A DNA stretch of 64,000 bases from Aliivibrio fischeri ATCC 7744 = JCM 18803 = DSM 507 (GTDB taxonomy: Bacteria > Pseudomonadota > Gammaproteobacteria > Enterobacterales > Vibrionaceae): the NCBI RefSeq assembly GCF_023983475.1, contig NZ_CP092712.1:2852001-2916000 (forward strand), written 5' to 3'. Positions within the stretch are counted from its first letter, which is position 1; every line of letters starts with the position of its first letter. A program made the translations under genes and the position numbers. Positions 33,814 to 41,791 of the stretch are shown piece by piece. The notes beneath the pieces were generated by a model. The model had not been told where the DNA came from. It worked only from the letters and a program-made list of their open reading frames with translations, and ran no database searches.

Positions 33814-34590
33814 ATGTTCTTAATAATATTAATAAAGTCCCTCATTATTGGGGCTTTAGTTGGCGTCGGCGTTGGTGTCGGTGCAGCTCGAATGTTCCAT
33901 GCTCCAACAGTTCAAGGGATGGGTGCATTCCGTACTCTTGGAGAGCTTAATTCTTGTGAAGGTGACCCTGCTTCTCACTTCTCTTTTGGTCTTGGTTTCT
34001 TCTTTAACGCATGGGCATCATCTGTTGCTGCTGGTGCATTCACTCAAGACGTTGATCACCGCATCATTCCTAACTGGGGTGCCGCTGCTCTAATGGTTAA
34101 AAACCGTGATGTAGCGACAACCATGCACGACCCGAAAAAAATGGGTATTGCTTGTGGCATCATCGGCATGATCGTTGTTGCTTTCTTAAATACAACAGCA
34201 TCAGCCGTTCCAGAAAGCCTACAAATCACAGCCGTTAAAGTACTTGTTCCTGCAGCTAACCTTCTTGTAAACATCGCGATGCCGGTTATTTTCTGGCTTG
34301 CAGCTATTGATGCGGGCCGTCGTTCAGGTTTTTGGGCAACTATCTTTGGTGGTCTTGCTCATATGATCATGGGTAACGCCGTTCCAGGTCTTGTTCTGGG
34401 TATCTTAATTGGTAAAGGTGTTGAAGATGGTGGCTGGAACCGTGTAACCAAAACGATGTTAACTGCGGTAATTGCACTGTTTGTTCTAAGTGCCTTCTTC
34501 CGTGGATTTGACCTTGAGCTTCTAGAATCTTTCCGACTCACTATCCCTACATGGTTAGAGAGTGTTCATACAAGCATTAGTGGCAAATAG
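33814..34590 (+). CDS. DUF4311 family membrane protein
   Basis: A 258-residue integral membrane protein with about six to seven hydrophobic segments. The N-terminus is a Gly/Val-rich helix (IIGALVGVGVGVGAARMFHAPTVQGMGAFRTLGELNSCEGDPASHFSFGLGFFFNAWAS); conserved GDPASHFSFGLGFFFNAW-type polar residues in the membrane suggest a transport path. It forms a pair with the following DUF4310 gene. Both resemble the layout of a two-subunit sugar permease. An AAGG site precedes the ATG. Confidence 0.78.
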   Translation: MFLIILIKSLIIGALVGVGVGVGAARMFHAPTVQGMGAFRTLGELNSCEGDPASHFSFGLGFFFNAWASSVAAGAFTQDVDHRIIPNWGAAALMVKNRDVATTMHDPKKMGIACGIIGMIVVAFLNTTASAVPESLQITAVKVLVPAANLLVNIAMPVIFWLAAIDAGRRSGFWATIFGGLAHMIMGNAVPGLVLGILIGKGVEDGGWNRVTKTMLTAVIALFVLSAFFRGFDLELLESFRLTIPTWLESVHTSISGK

Positions 34591-34608
34591 TAAGTCTGGA
34601 GTTTTAAA

Positions 34609-35259
34609 ATGGATGACAAATTAAAGAATAACTTTTGGTACGCAGATTGGTCTTTTCCATTCTTCGTAGGTCTGCTTTCTTCAGGCGTATTTGCTGGTAC
34701 TCACATGTATTACCTATACGGCATCGGCGCATTTAACGAAGTTGCTTTCGTTTCAATGTTACGAGCAGGTATGGACACAGGTGTTTATGGTGCGGTTGCT
34801 GCCTTTGGTGCGAGTTTCTTATTCGCTCGAATCATTGAAGGTTCACTAGTTGGTATCTTGGACATCGGTGGTGCAATTCAAACCGGTATTGGACTGGGTG
34901 TACCAGCTCTACTTCTTGGTGCTGGTATTGTTTACCCGCTAGAAAACTTTGTTGCCTCATTAATTGTTGGTTTCTTCTTAGGCGTGGCAATTGGTTACAT
35001 CATCATTATTGCTCGTAAATATACCGTTGGCCAAAGTAACTCTACCTACGGTGCTGACGTCATGATGGGGGCTGGTAATTCATCAGGTCGCTTCTTAGGT
35101 CCTTTGATTGTTCTATCTGCAATTGGTGCTTCAATTCCAATTGGTATCGGTTCATTAATTGGTGCCCTAGCATTTTACCAATGGCAAAAACCAATCACTG
35201 GTGGCGCAATTTTAGGGGCAATGGTTTTCGGTTCATTATTCCCAGTAGCCATCGGCTAA
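34609..35259 (+). CDS. DUF4310 family membrane protein
   Basis: A 216-residue integral membrane protein with about five to six hydrophobic helices, Gly-rich (LDIGGAIQTGIGLGVPALLLGAGIVYPLENF; GADVMMGAGNSSGRFLGPLIVLSAIGASIPIGIGSLIGAL). It starts 18 bases after the DUF4311 gene and is probably its partner in the membrane. In this operon no classical PTS EIIC/EIID or ABC permease is present, so this pair is the obvious candidate for uptake of the catabolised substrate. Confidence 0.78.
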   Translation: MDDKLKNNFWYADWSFPFFVGLLSSGVFAGTHMYYLYGIGAFNEVAFVSMLRAGMDTGVYGAVAAFGASFLFARIIEGSLVGILDIGGAIQTGIGLGVPALLLGAGIVYPLENFVASLIVGFFLGVAIGYIIIIARKYTVGQSNSTYGADVMMGAGNSSGRFLGPLIVLSAIGASIPIGIGSLIGALAFYQWQKPITGGAILGAMVFGSLFPVAIG

Positions 35260-35268
35260 CCCATATTG

Positions 35269-35298
35269 GTAATGCTCTTCAATCAAGAAGAGCATTAC
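35269..35298 (+). promoter_or_regulatory. Perfect 11-bp hairpin between transporter and enzyme genes
   Basis: GTAATGCTCTT (35269-35279) pairs with AAGAGCATTAC (35288-35298) across an 8-base loop. There is no T-run. It lies between the DUF4310 stop and the amidohydrolase ribosome binding site. It may be an RNA-processing or stabilising hairpin that sets different levels for transporter and enzyme genes. Confidence 0.6.
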
Positions 35299-35316
35299 AT
35301 AACGCAGGTAAGAACT

Positions 35317-36453
35317 ATGTATGACTTACTCATTAAAAATGGAAAATTAGTCAACGGTCATTTTGTTGATATTGCTATTCAAGCAGGAAAAATTGCCAAA
35401 ATTAATACCAATATTATCGAAGATGCTGAAAAAGAAATTGATTTAAAAGGACTTCATTACATCAGTGCTGGTTGGATAGATTCTCACACTCACTGTTATT
35501 CCGCCTCCCCTATTTATAACGATGAGCCAGATTTAATTGGTGTCGCTCATGGTGTAACCACTGTTATCGATGCTGGTAGTGTTGGTGCGGATGATATTGA
35601 TGATTTTTATCAACTAACTCAAAAAAGCTCAACTAACGTATACAGCATTCTGAATATTTCTCGAATTGGTTTATTACGACAAGATGAGCTTGCTGATATG
35701 AGTGATATTGATTTGGATATCGCTAAAGAAACCATCAACAAACATTCCAATTTTGTGGTTGGCATTAAAGCGCGAATGAGCGGCAGTGTTGTAAAAGAAA
35801 ATGGATTAAAACCTTTGGTTAAAGCCAAAGAGATGCAAGCTCAAAATAACCACCTACCTTTAATGGTACATGTTGGAAATAATCCACCAAATTTAGATGA
35901 TATTGCTGAATTATTAACAAAAGGCGACATCATTACACACTGTTATAACGGTAAACCAAATCGCATTCTAACTCCTGAAGGTGAGCTAAAAGAATCGATG
36001 AAAAAAGCCATTAAACGTGGCGTTATTTTAGATGTTGGCCATGGCGGTGCGAGTTTCAGTTTTGACGTTGCTGAACAAGCGATTAAAAAAGGGATTTACC
36101 CTGACACAATAAGTTCTGATATTTACTGTAAAAACCGAATTGCAGGACCGGTACGTAGCCTACCTCATATCATGTCCAAGTTTTTAACCATTGGTTTATC
36201 TCTTGAGCAAGTAATCAACTGTGTCACGATAAATGCTGCAAATGCACTGCAAATGGACACAAAGGGTCAATTAGAAGTGGGGAAAGATGCCGATCTAACC
36301 ATTTTTAACATCCATCACGAACCATGTACTTTTGTCGATTCTGAACAAGGAAATCGTCAAGGTAACGAATCATTTTTACCTTTGGCAAGCATTGTTGCAG
36401 GTCAAATTATCACGACACAACACGGAGAGAACACTGATGTCTTCAATTCATGA
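35317..36453 (+). CDS. Amidohydrolase/deacetylase metallohydrolase
   Basis: The ATG at 35317 (378 residues) is chosen because AGGTAAG precedes it and the protein then begins YDLLIKNGKLVNG, the standard amidohydrolase start. The metal-binding HxH is in GWIDSHTHCYS (about 59-69), a likely carboxylated or bridging Lys in VGIKARMSG (about 149), later His in LMVHVGNN and DIITHCYNG, and Asp in SSDIYCKNR. It belongs to the dihydroorotase-like deacetylase group found beside DgaE/DgaF. It probably removes an N-acyl or opens a cyclic amide before the PLP enzyme acts. Substrate unknown. Confidence 0.82.
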   Translation: MYDLLIKNGKLVNGHFVDIAIQAGKIAKINTNIIEDAEKEIDLKGLHYISAGWIDSHTHCYSASPIYNDEPDLIGVAHGVTTVIDAGSVGADDIDDFYQLTQKSSTNVYSILNISRIGLLRQDELADMSDIDLDIAKETINKHSNFVVGIKARMSGSVVKENGLKPLVKAKEMQAQNNHLPLMVHVGNNPPNLDDIAELLTKGDIITHCYNGKPNRILTPEGELKESMKKAIKRGVILDVGHGGASFSFDVAEQAIKKGIYPDTISSDIYCKNRIAGPVRSLPHIMSKFLTIGLSLEQVINCVTINAANALQMDTKGQLEVGKDADLTIFNIHHEPCTFVDSEQGNRQGNESFLPLASIVAGQIITTQHGENTDVFNS

Positions 36454-37540
36454 GAAGTATGGTCTAACTGAAGTAATTAATGCATCTGGTCGCATGACGG
36501 CATTAGGGGTTTCAACGCCAAATGAAGACGTTGTAAATGCAGTAAAAGAAGGGCTTGGACAATATTTTGATATGAAAGATCTCGTTATCAAAACGGGTGA
36601 ATATATTGCTAACCTTCTTAATGTTGATGCTGCAATTGTTGTCTCTTGTGCTTCTGCTGGCATCGCTCAGTCTGTAGCTGCAGTTATTGTTAAAGACAGC
36701 CAATACCGTTTAGAAAACCTACACGCCCATGCTCACGATGTTCCATCAGAAATTGTACTGCCAAAAGGCCATAACGTTAACTTTGGCGCCCCTGTTGGCA
36801 CCATGGTAACTCTCGGTGGCGGAACCATTAAAGAAGCGGGATACGCGAATGAATGTTCAGCAGAACAACTTGAAGCCGCTATCACTAAAAATACAGCAGC
36901 GATTTTGTACATCAAATCTCACCACTGTGTTCAAAAAAGTATTTTAAACGTAGAGCAAGCGGCAGTTGTAGCTCAAAAACATAACCTACCATTAATTGTT
37001 GATGCCGCAGCAGAAGAAGATTTAAAAGGCTATTTTGCAATGGGTGCTGATCTCGTTATTTACAGTGGTGCAAAAGCCATTGAAGGACCGACAAGCGGAT
37101 TAGTTGTAGGTAAAACTCAATATGTAGATTGGGTTCGCAAACAATCTCAAGGCATTGGCCGAGCAATGAAAGTCGGCAAAGAAGGTATCTTAGGTTTAAC
37201 TCACGCTATCACTGATTACTTAACTGTTGAAAAAGAATCAGGCCAAGAAATGGTCGCGAAGATGGAAAAGTTCATCGCTGATATGAACACCATTCATGGC
37301 GTAACGTCACGAGTCGTATGGGACAGCGCAGGACGTGATATTGCAAGAGCTGAAATTGCTTTTAACCATGAATCCCTAGGTACAACAACCAATAATATCG
37401 TTAAGCAATTAAATAACGGCAATCCAGCGATTTACTGCCGTGGCTACAAAGCTAATGAAGGCATTATTGAGATTGATGTTCGCAGTGTTAACACCACTCA
37501 ATTAAACACTATTTTCGAAAAAATTAACGCATTATTTTAA
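36437..37540 (+). CDS. DgaE-family PLP-dependent ammonia-lyase
   Basis: The ATG at 36437 (367 residues; MSSIHEKYGLTEVINASGRM) is preferred: GGAGAG precedes it, and it overlaps the amidohydrolase end by 17 bases. It belongs to the SelA-like fold type I PLP family; the Schiff-base Lys is in DLVIYSGAKAIEGPTSG (about 210-226), and PLIVDAAAEEDLKGY (about 186-200) holds the Asp that contacts the pyridine nitrogen. DgaE converts D-glucosaminate 6-phosphate to 2-keto-3-deoxygluconate 6-phosphate with loss of ammonia. The next gene encodes the matching aldolase. The substrate may be a related amino-sugar acid. Confidence 0.82.
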   Translation: MSSIHEKYGLTEVINASGRMTALGVSTPNEDVVNAVKEGLGQYFDMKDLVIKTGEYIANLLNVDAAIVVSCASAGIAQSVAAVIVKDSQYRLENLHAHAHDVPSEIVLPKGHNVNFGAPVGTMVTLGGGTIKEAGYANECSAEQLEAAITKNTAAILYIKSHHCVQKSILNVEQAAVVAQKHNLPLIVDAAAEEDLKGYFAMGADLVIYSGAKAIEGPTSGLVVGKTQYVDWVRKQSQGIGRAMKVGKEGILGLTHAITDYLTVEKESGQEMVAKMEKFIADMNTIHGVTSRVVWDSAGRDIARAEIAFNHESLGTTTNNIVKQLNNGNPAIYCRGYKANEGIIEIDVRSVNTTQLNTIFEKINALF

Positions 37541-37552
37541 GAGAGATATTCC

Positions 37553-38293
37553 ATGAGTTTAAAAGCTAACTTCTATAAAAACCGTGTATGCCTAAACGTA
37601 TTAGCAGGCTCTGTTGATAATGCGGCTGATATTTATGACGCAGCAGAAGGTCATGTTCTTGTTGGTGTTTTATCTAAAAATTACCCAGATGTTGATACTG
37701 CAGTTGAAGATATGAAGAAATACAGCGAAGTAACAAATAATGCTGTATCTGTTGGCTTAGGTGCAGGGGACCCAAATCAATCAATGATGGTTTCGCTTAT
37801 TTCACAACACGTACAACCGCAGCACATTAACCAAGTATTTACTGGTGTAGCAACAAGCCGAGCTTTAGCTGGGCAAGATAAAAGTATCGTGAATGGTCTT
37901 ATTTCACCAACTGGCACTGTAGGAATGGTGAAAATCTCAACAGGTCCGTTAAGTTCTCGCTCTGAAGACGCAATTGTTCCGGTAGAAACAGCTATTGCCA
38001 TGCTAAAAGACATGGGTGGTAGCTCTGTAAAATACTTCCCGATGGGCGGTTTAGAAACACGTGAAGAATTTGCTTGTGTTGCAAAAGCGTGTGCTGAACA
38101 AGATTTCTGGTTAGAGCCGACAGGTGGAATTGACCTTGAAAACTATGAGGAAATTATGCAAATCGCATTAGATGCAGGAGTTAGCAAAATCATTCCTCAC
38201 ATCTACAGTTCTATCATAGATAAAGCAACGGGAAATACTCGCCCTGAAGATGTAAAAACACTGTTAGACATGACAAAAAAACTGCTTAACTAA
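37553..38293 (+). CDS. KDGP aldolase family protein (DgaF-like)
   Basis: A 246-residue TIM-barrel-type protein matching the KDGP aldolase partner of DgaE: FYKNRVCLNVLAGSVDNAADIYDAAEGHVLVGVLSKNYPDVD at the N-terminus, TGVATSRA and LISPTGTVGMVKISTGPLSS in the middle (Lys for Schiff base likely in VKISTG), then GGSSVKYFPMGG and WLEPTGGIDLENYEEI. It would cleave 2-keto-3-deoxy-6-phosphogluconate to pyruvate and glyceraldehyde 3-phosphate. It is last in the operon, 12 bases after the DgaE-like gene, and followed by a terminator. Confidence 0.82.
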   Translation: MSLKANFYKNRVCLNVLAGSVDNAADIYDAAEGHVLVGVLSKNYPDVDTAVEDMKKYSEVTNNAVSVGLGAGDPNQSMMVSLISQHVQPQHINQVFTGVATSRALAGQDKSIVNGLISPTGTVGMVKISTGPLSSRSEDAIVPVETAIAMLKDMGGSSVKYFPMGGLETREEFACVAKACAEQDFWLEPTGGIDLENYEEIMQIALDAGVSKIIPHIYSSIIDKATGNTRPEDVKTLLDMTKKLLN

Positions 38294-38302
38294 GTTTGCT
38301 CC

Positions 38303-38341
38303 AAAAGGCCAATTATTCGCCCCCGGATATTGGCCTTTTTT
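38303..38341 (+). terminator. Rho-independent terminator of the catabolic operon
   Basis: AAAAGGCCAAT pairs with ATTGGCCTTTT around a 15-base loop and ends in a T-run, directly after the aldolase gene. Confidence 0.85.
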
Positions 38342-38491
38342 ATTAAAAATAAGAAGGAAATTGTATATTTTTCAATAAAATAAATTACATCCACATATAC
38401 ATCACATATTGAATAAATACCATTACCCTAACGTTTTCGTTGGTTGATATTATTGTCAATATAAACACTTATTAACTGTTCTGGTTTTTCT

Positions 38492-40414
38492 ATGATCCAA
38501 CTGCCTTATCCTCGTCTTAATGTCATTTTTGAAGCGCTTAGATATGAAGCCCTTCCTCAACAAGAGCTTGCTCAACGTTGTGATATTTCAACACGAACAA
38601 TTCGAACAGACATCTCTGCCTTGAATGATATTTTGGCCTCTTATGGTGCCCAAATTCAGCACCAGAGAGGAAAGGGCTATCACTTTGATATCTATGATGA
38701 GACCCGTTTCTTGGATATTGAAAAACAAACGAAAAAAATGAAATCCTCACCTCGTAACGCTAAAGATCGCATGGTGTATTTGATGATGCGTCTATTATCT
38801 CAAGAGGAAGAATGTAAGTTAGATGATCTTGCCAATCAGTGGTTTGTCAGTCGAACTTCATTACAAGCCGATATGGGAGAAATTCGAGAGCAACTTGAAC
38901 AATATAATTTAGAGCTAATAAGCAAAGCACATTGTGGATTACGCCTGTTTGGTGAAGAGCAAGCTATTCGAGCTTGTATCGCCCATATTTTATTTCAATT
39001 TAAACCAAGCGATCATACGTTTATTGATGTATGTGAATATTTTTTCCCAGAGATTAACCACCCGTCCTTGAGAGCCGATTTACTTGAGCTAATTAATAAA
39101 AATCACATCAAGCTTACTGACGAAGGTTTGCATCATTTAGTCGTCTATTGTGGTATTGCCCTACATCGCTTAAAACAAAATGCGAGTATTCATCATGTGG
39201 ATCAACCAAACCTCAGTGAAGAAGCACAAAAAACGGCAACAGAGTTAAGCCAAACCATAGAAAGTTTACTTGGTGCACCTTTACCTCAAGCAGAAATAGA
39301 TTATCTAAGCATTCAAATTGCGGCACGTCGAGTTACTGGGGTTCCTGAAATCGACATTCAAAAACCAACAGAGCAATTAGAGCTAACTCAATATTTATTG
39401 AATTATGTTAATACGCATTACAACTACGATCTGCGTAATGATGAGCAATTAAAACGAGACTTACTCTGCCATATCACCACCATGATCTTACGAGTTAAGT
39501 ATCAAATTACCATTCCAAATCCACTATTTGATCATATTAAACGCTATTACCCATTAGCCTATGATATGACTGTAGCTGCCGTTTCTCATTGGGGTAAGCA
39601 TTTAATTCCAGACGGTGAGATCGGTTACTTAGTCATGCATATTGGCGTTGGATTAGAGCGTAATTTTTCACTTGAAGAGCAACTGCCACCAAAAGCGTTA
39701 CTTGTTTGTGACTCAGGCACATCAATCGTGCGTTTACTTGAATCACAACTTATGCGCTCACTGCCTCAACTCACAATAGAGAAAGTAGAGAGTCTTAGAG
39801 ATTATGAAGAACTATCAAAAGTAGATGCCGATTTCGTTATCTCGACAGAAAAAGTATCACAAAAAAACAAACCGACAATCACGGTATCTCCGATACCAAC
39901 AAGCTTCCAATTAGAACAAGTAAATAAACTCATTCTAATGAATCGCTCACACCCATATATGTTGGATAAATTTTTTGATCACCGTTATTTTTCTGTTCTG
40001 GATGAACCAATGACTCAAGGAGAAGTGCTTAAAAAATTCAGTTCTCATTTTACAGAAGATAACATCACCCCTATTGAGTTTTACGACTCTGTTATTGAGC
40101 GAGAAAGCATTACATCGACGATTTTAGGGGAAGGCATTGCAATTCCACACTCGTTGGGATTACTCGCTAACGAAACAAAAGTATATACCATCATTTCTCC
40201 ACACGGCGTAGATTGGGGGAATGGGAAAATAGCTCATGTGATTTTTCTTTTTGCTATTAATAAAGACGATTATGAAGAAGCGATGAGCCTTTACGATTTA
40301 TTTGTGACCTTCATGAATGGCAAAGCCGTCGATACCATTTTAGGCTGCCACTCTTATGACGAATTTCAATATGTAGCTAAAGAATGTTGGTTTAATCGCA
40401 AAAAAGATTGGTAA
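38492..40414 (+). CDS. BglG/MtlR-type PRD regulator with EIIB and EIIA domains
   Basis: A 640-residue transcription factor. The N-terminus has two helix-turn-helix units (ELAQRCDISTRTIRTDISALNDIL, about 24-47, and LANQWFVSRTSLQADMGEI, about 110-128). Two PRDs follow (about 180-280 and 290-395; DGEIGYLVMHIGVGLER carries a phospho-His). Then an EIIB-like domain with Cys in LLVCDSGTSIVRLLE (about 408), and a C-terminal EIIA (fructose/mannitol type) with His in GEGIAIPHSLG (about 552). PTS phosphorylation would tune activity. It follows the catabolic operon with its own promoter region and most likely controls it. Confidence 0.86.
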   Translation: MIQLPYPRLNVIFEALRYEALPQQELAQRCDISTRTIRTDISALNDILASYGAQIQHQRGKGYHFDIYDETRFLDIEKQTKKMKSSPRNAKDRMVYLMMRLLSQEEECKLDDLANQWFVSRTSLQADMGEIREQLEQYNLELISKAHCGLRLFGEEQAIRACIAHILFQFKPSDHTFIDVCEYFFPEINHPSLRADLLELINKNHIKLTDEGLHHLVVYCGIALHRLKQNASIHHVDQPNLSEEAQKTATELSQTIESLLGAPLPQAEIDYLSIQIAARRVTGVPEIDIQKPTEQLELTQYLLNYVNTHYNYDLRNDEQLKRDLLCHITTMILRVKYQITIPNPLFDHIKRYYPLAYDMTVAAVSHWGKHLIPDGEIGYLVMHIGVGLERNFSLEEQLPPKALLVCDSGTSIVRLLESQLMRSLPQLTIEKVESLRDYEELSKVDADFVISTEKVSQKNKPTITVSPIPTSFQLEQVNKLILMNRSHPYMLDKFFDHRYFSVLDEPMTQGEVLKKFSSHFTEDNITPIEFYDSVIERESITSTILGEGIAIPHSLGLLANETKVYTIISPHGVDWGNGKIAHVIFLFAINKDDYEEAMSLYDLFVTFMNGKAVDTILGCHSYDEFQYVAKECWFNRKKDW

Positions 40415-40416
40415 AT

Positions 40417-40444
40417 AAAAAACCCCGGAACATGCCGGGGTTTT
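40417..40444. terminator. Bidirectional rho-independent terminator
   Basis: CCCCGG-aacatg-CCGGGG with flanking A- and T-runs lies between the converging PRD regulator gene and the 90-residue gene on the minus strand. Confidence 0.9.
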
Positions 40445-40472
40445 ACATATCAATTAAATTGAACAATAAAAA

Positions 40473-40745
40473 TTATCCGCGAGGCTTAAACTCAAGCACT
40501 GGTGCTTTCTCTCCATCATTCACATCTTTTGGATTGTTAATAACTAAAAAATCCAAGGCGCGTCCTGTAGGACTAAGTAACGCAAGCTCTTCTCTATGTT
40601 CATCTTCCAAACAAATATTTAATGAGATATTTGAAAGCGCCTTAACACCAAATTCATCTTCTAATGTCTCTAGTGCTTCTTGTAGGTTTTCAGCAAGAGA
40701 CTTACTGTCCCAGCGACCTTTAAATTGGATTTCCAACGACTTCAT
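40473..40745 (-). CDS. Uncharacterised 90-residue protein
   Basis: A small acidic soluble protein: MKSLEIQFKGRWDSKSLAENLQEALETLEDEFGVKALSNISLNICLEDEHREELALLSPTGRALDFLVINNP ending in FKPRG. It has a beta-alpha-beta appearance and no motif I recognise. Its start overlaps the end of the SPOR-protein gene by 26 bases, so it is translated from the same message. A real gene is likely from the good coding pattern, the coupled start and the terminator beyond it. Confidence 0.65.
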   Translation of the reverse strand: MKSLEIQFKGRWDSKSLAENLQEALETLEDEFGVKALSNISLNICLEDEHREELALLSPTGRALDFLVINNPKDVNDGEKAPVLEFKPRG

Positions 40746-41616
40746 CCTCTACTTTCTTAGTACACATCACATTTAGCATGGAGGTGTTTTTTAATTTTCT
40801 GGCCGCACCATCTTTAAAGAGTCCCAAATTATCAGCACCCCAATAAGGCAATAATACAGGCCATTTGTCTTTGGTCATTATCGTTGAATCAAGCAAGATT
40901 TGCCATTGCTCTTTAGTAACCAAATCCATATCTATTTGCTGACAAATTTCTTGAGCATGTAGAGATGTAGCTCGAAGCCATGGCAAACTATTTTCCATAT
41001 AAAAACCTTCACTAGTGTCATCTGTAAATGGAACTACAAAATGAAGATTATTTATCTTTGTTTGCTTGCGAATAGTAATAGGATCAGGTTCTGGCTCGCT
41101 TACCGCCTCAGGAGCTCTTTCAATCGGTTCTTCAACTTGAGGCAACAAAGCTAAGTTCACCTCCCTTAATGCTGCATGTTTAAATAACCGATCACTTTGT
41201 AAACGTCTTAATTGCTTTTGCGCTGTAGTGAAATCTTGATAAGGCCCAATCAAGCAACGCTTAGCTTCTCCCTCTAATTTAAAGTTAATCGAGGCATCCA
41301 CTTTCTTTTGAATATGATTTACTTTTTCTTTCGTCAGATCTTGATTAAACACACCACATTGAATCCAAAACTCGCTCTTTCCTTTTTCTAATTTTGGTTG
41401 TTGATTTCCCCATAAACCATCACCAATTGGGCAAGCATCTAACAACACATTTTTCGCATCAGAATGCGCAGCTTTAGAAAAACAAATCGAGGTAAGTGCG
41501 CTTTCCTTTTTAACCACATCATCATTTGAAGCATCATTGGCATAAGCATGCGTCATAACAAGAACACTACTTAATACTCCCAATGAAATTTTTGTTATTT
41601 TTATTAATTGAGTCAT
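40720..41616 (-). CDS. SPOR-domain exported protein
   Basis: The ATG at 41616 (298 residues) is preferred over 41637 because GGAGAAG lies 6 bases upstream and the protein then begins with a clean signal peptide (MTQLIKITKISLGVLSSVLVMTHAYA). Residues 75-155 match a SPOR fold (EFWIQCGVFNQDLTKEKVNHIQKKV ... CLIGPYQDFTTAQKQLRRLQ), which binds denuded septal peptidoglycan. The C-terminal third (about 190-290) is a separate domain (FYMENSLPWLRATSLHAQEICQQIDMDLVTKEQWQ ... PYWGADNLGLF) that I do not recognise. It probably acts at the division site or in the cell wall. Confidence 0.75.
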   Translation of the reverse strand: MTQLIKITKISLGVLSSVLVMTHAYANDASNDDVVKKESALTSICFSKAAHSDAKNVLLDACPIGDGLWGNQQPKLEKGKSEFWIQCGVFNQDLTKEKVNHIQKKVDASINFKLEGEAKRCLIGPYQDFTTAQKQLRRLQSDRLFKHAALREVNLALLPQVEEPIERAPEAVSEPEPDPITIRKQTKINNLHFVVPFTDDTSEGFYMENSLPWLRATSLHAQEICQQIDMDLVTKEQWQILLDSTIMTKDKWPVLLPYWGADNLGLFKDGAARKLKNTSMLNVMCTKKVEDEVVGNPI

Positions 41617-41791
41617 CAAACTTCTCCAAACAAGCACTTACAATATTATCAGCATAGCAAAAGTTATGTTTCAAATCCGAGAACCTCATTCTAATGCGCT
41701 TATATTACTCATTTTCATAGAATAAAATGGCTATCCATAAGCCGATAAACTAAAATTATTTTTCCCCTTCTCTATTTATGTCGAGTAACAC

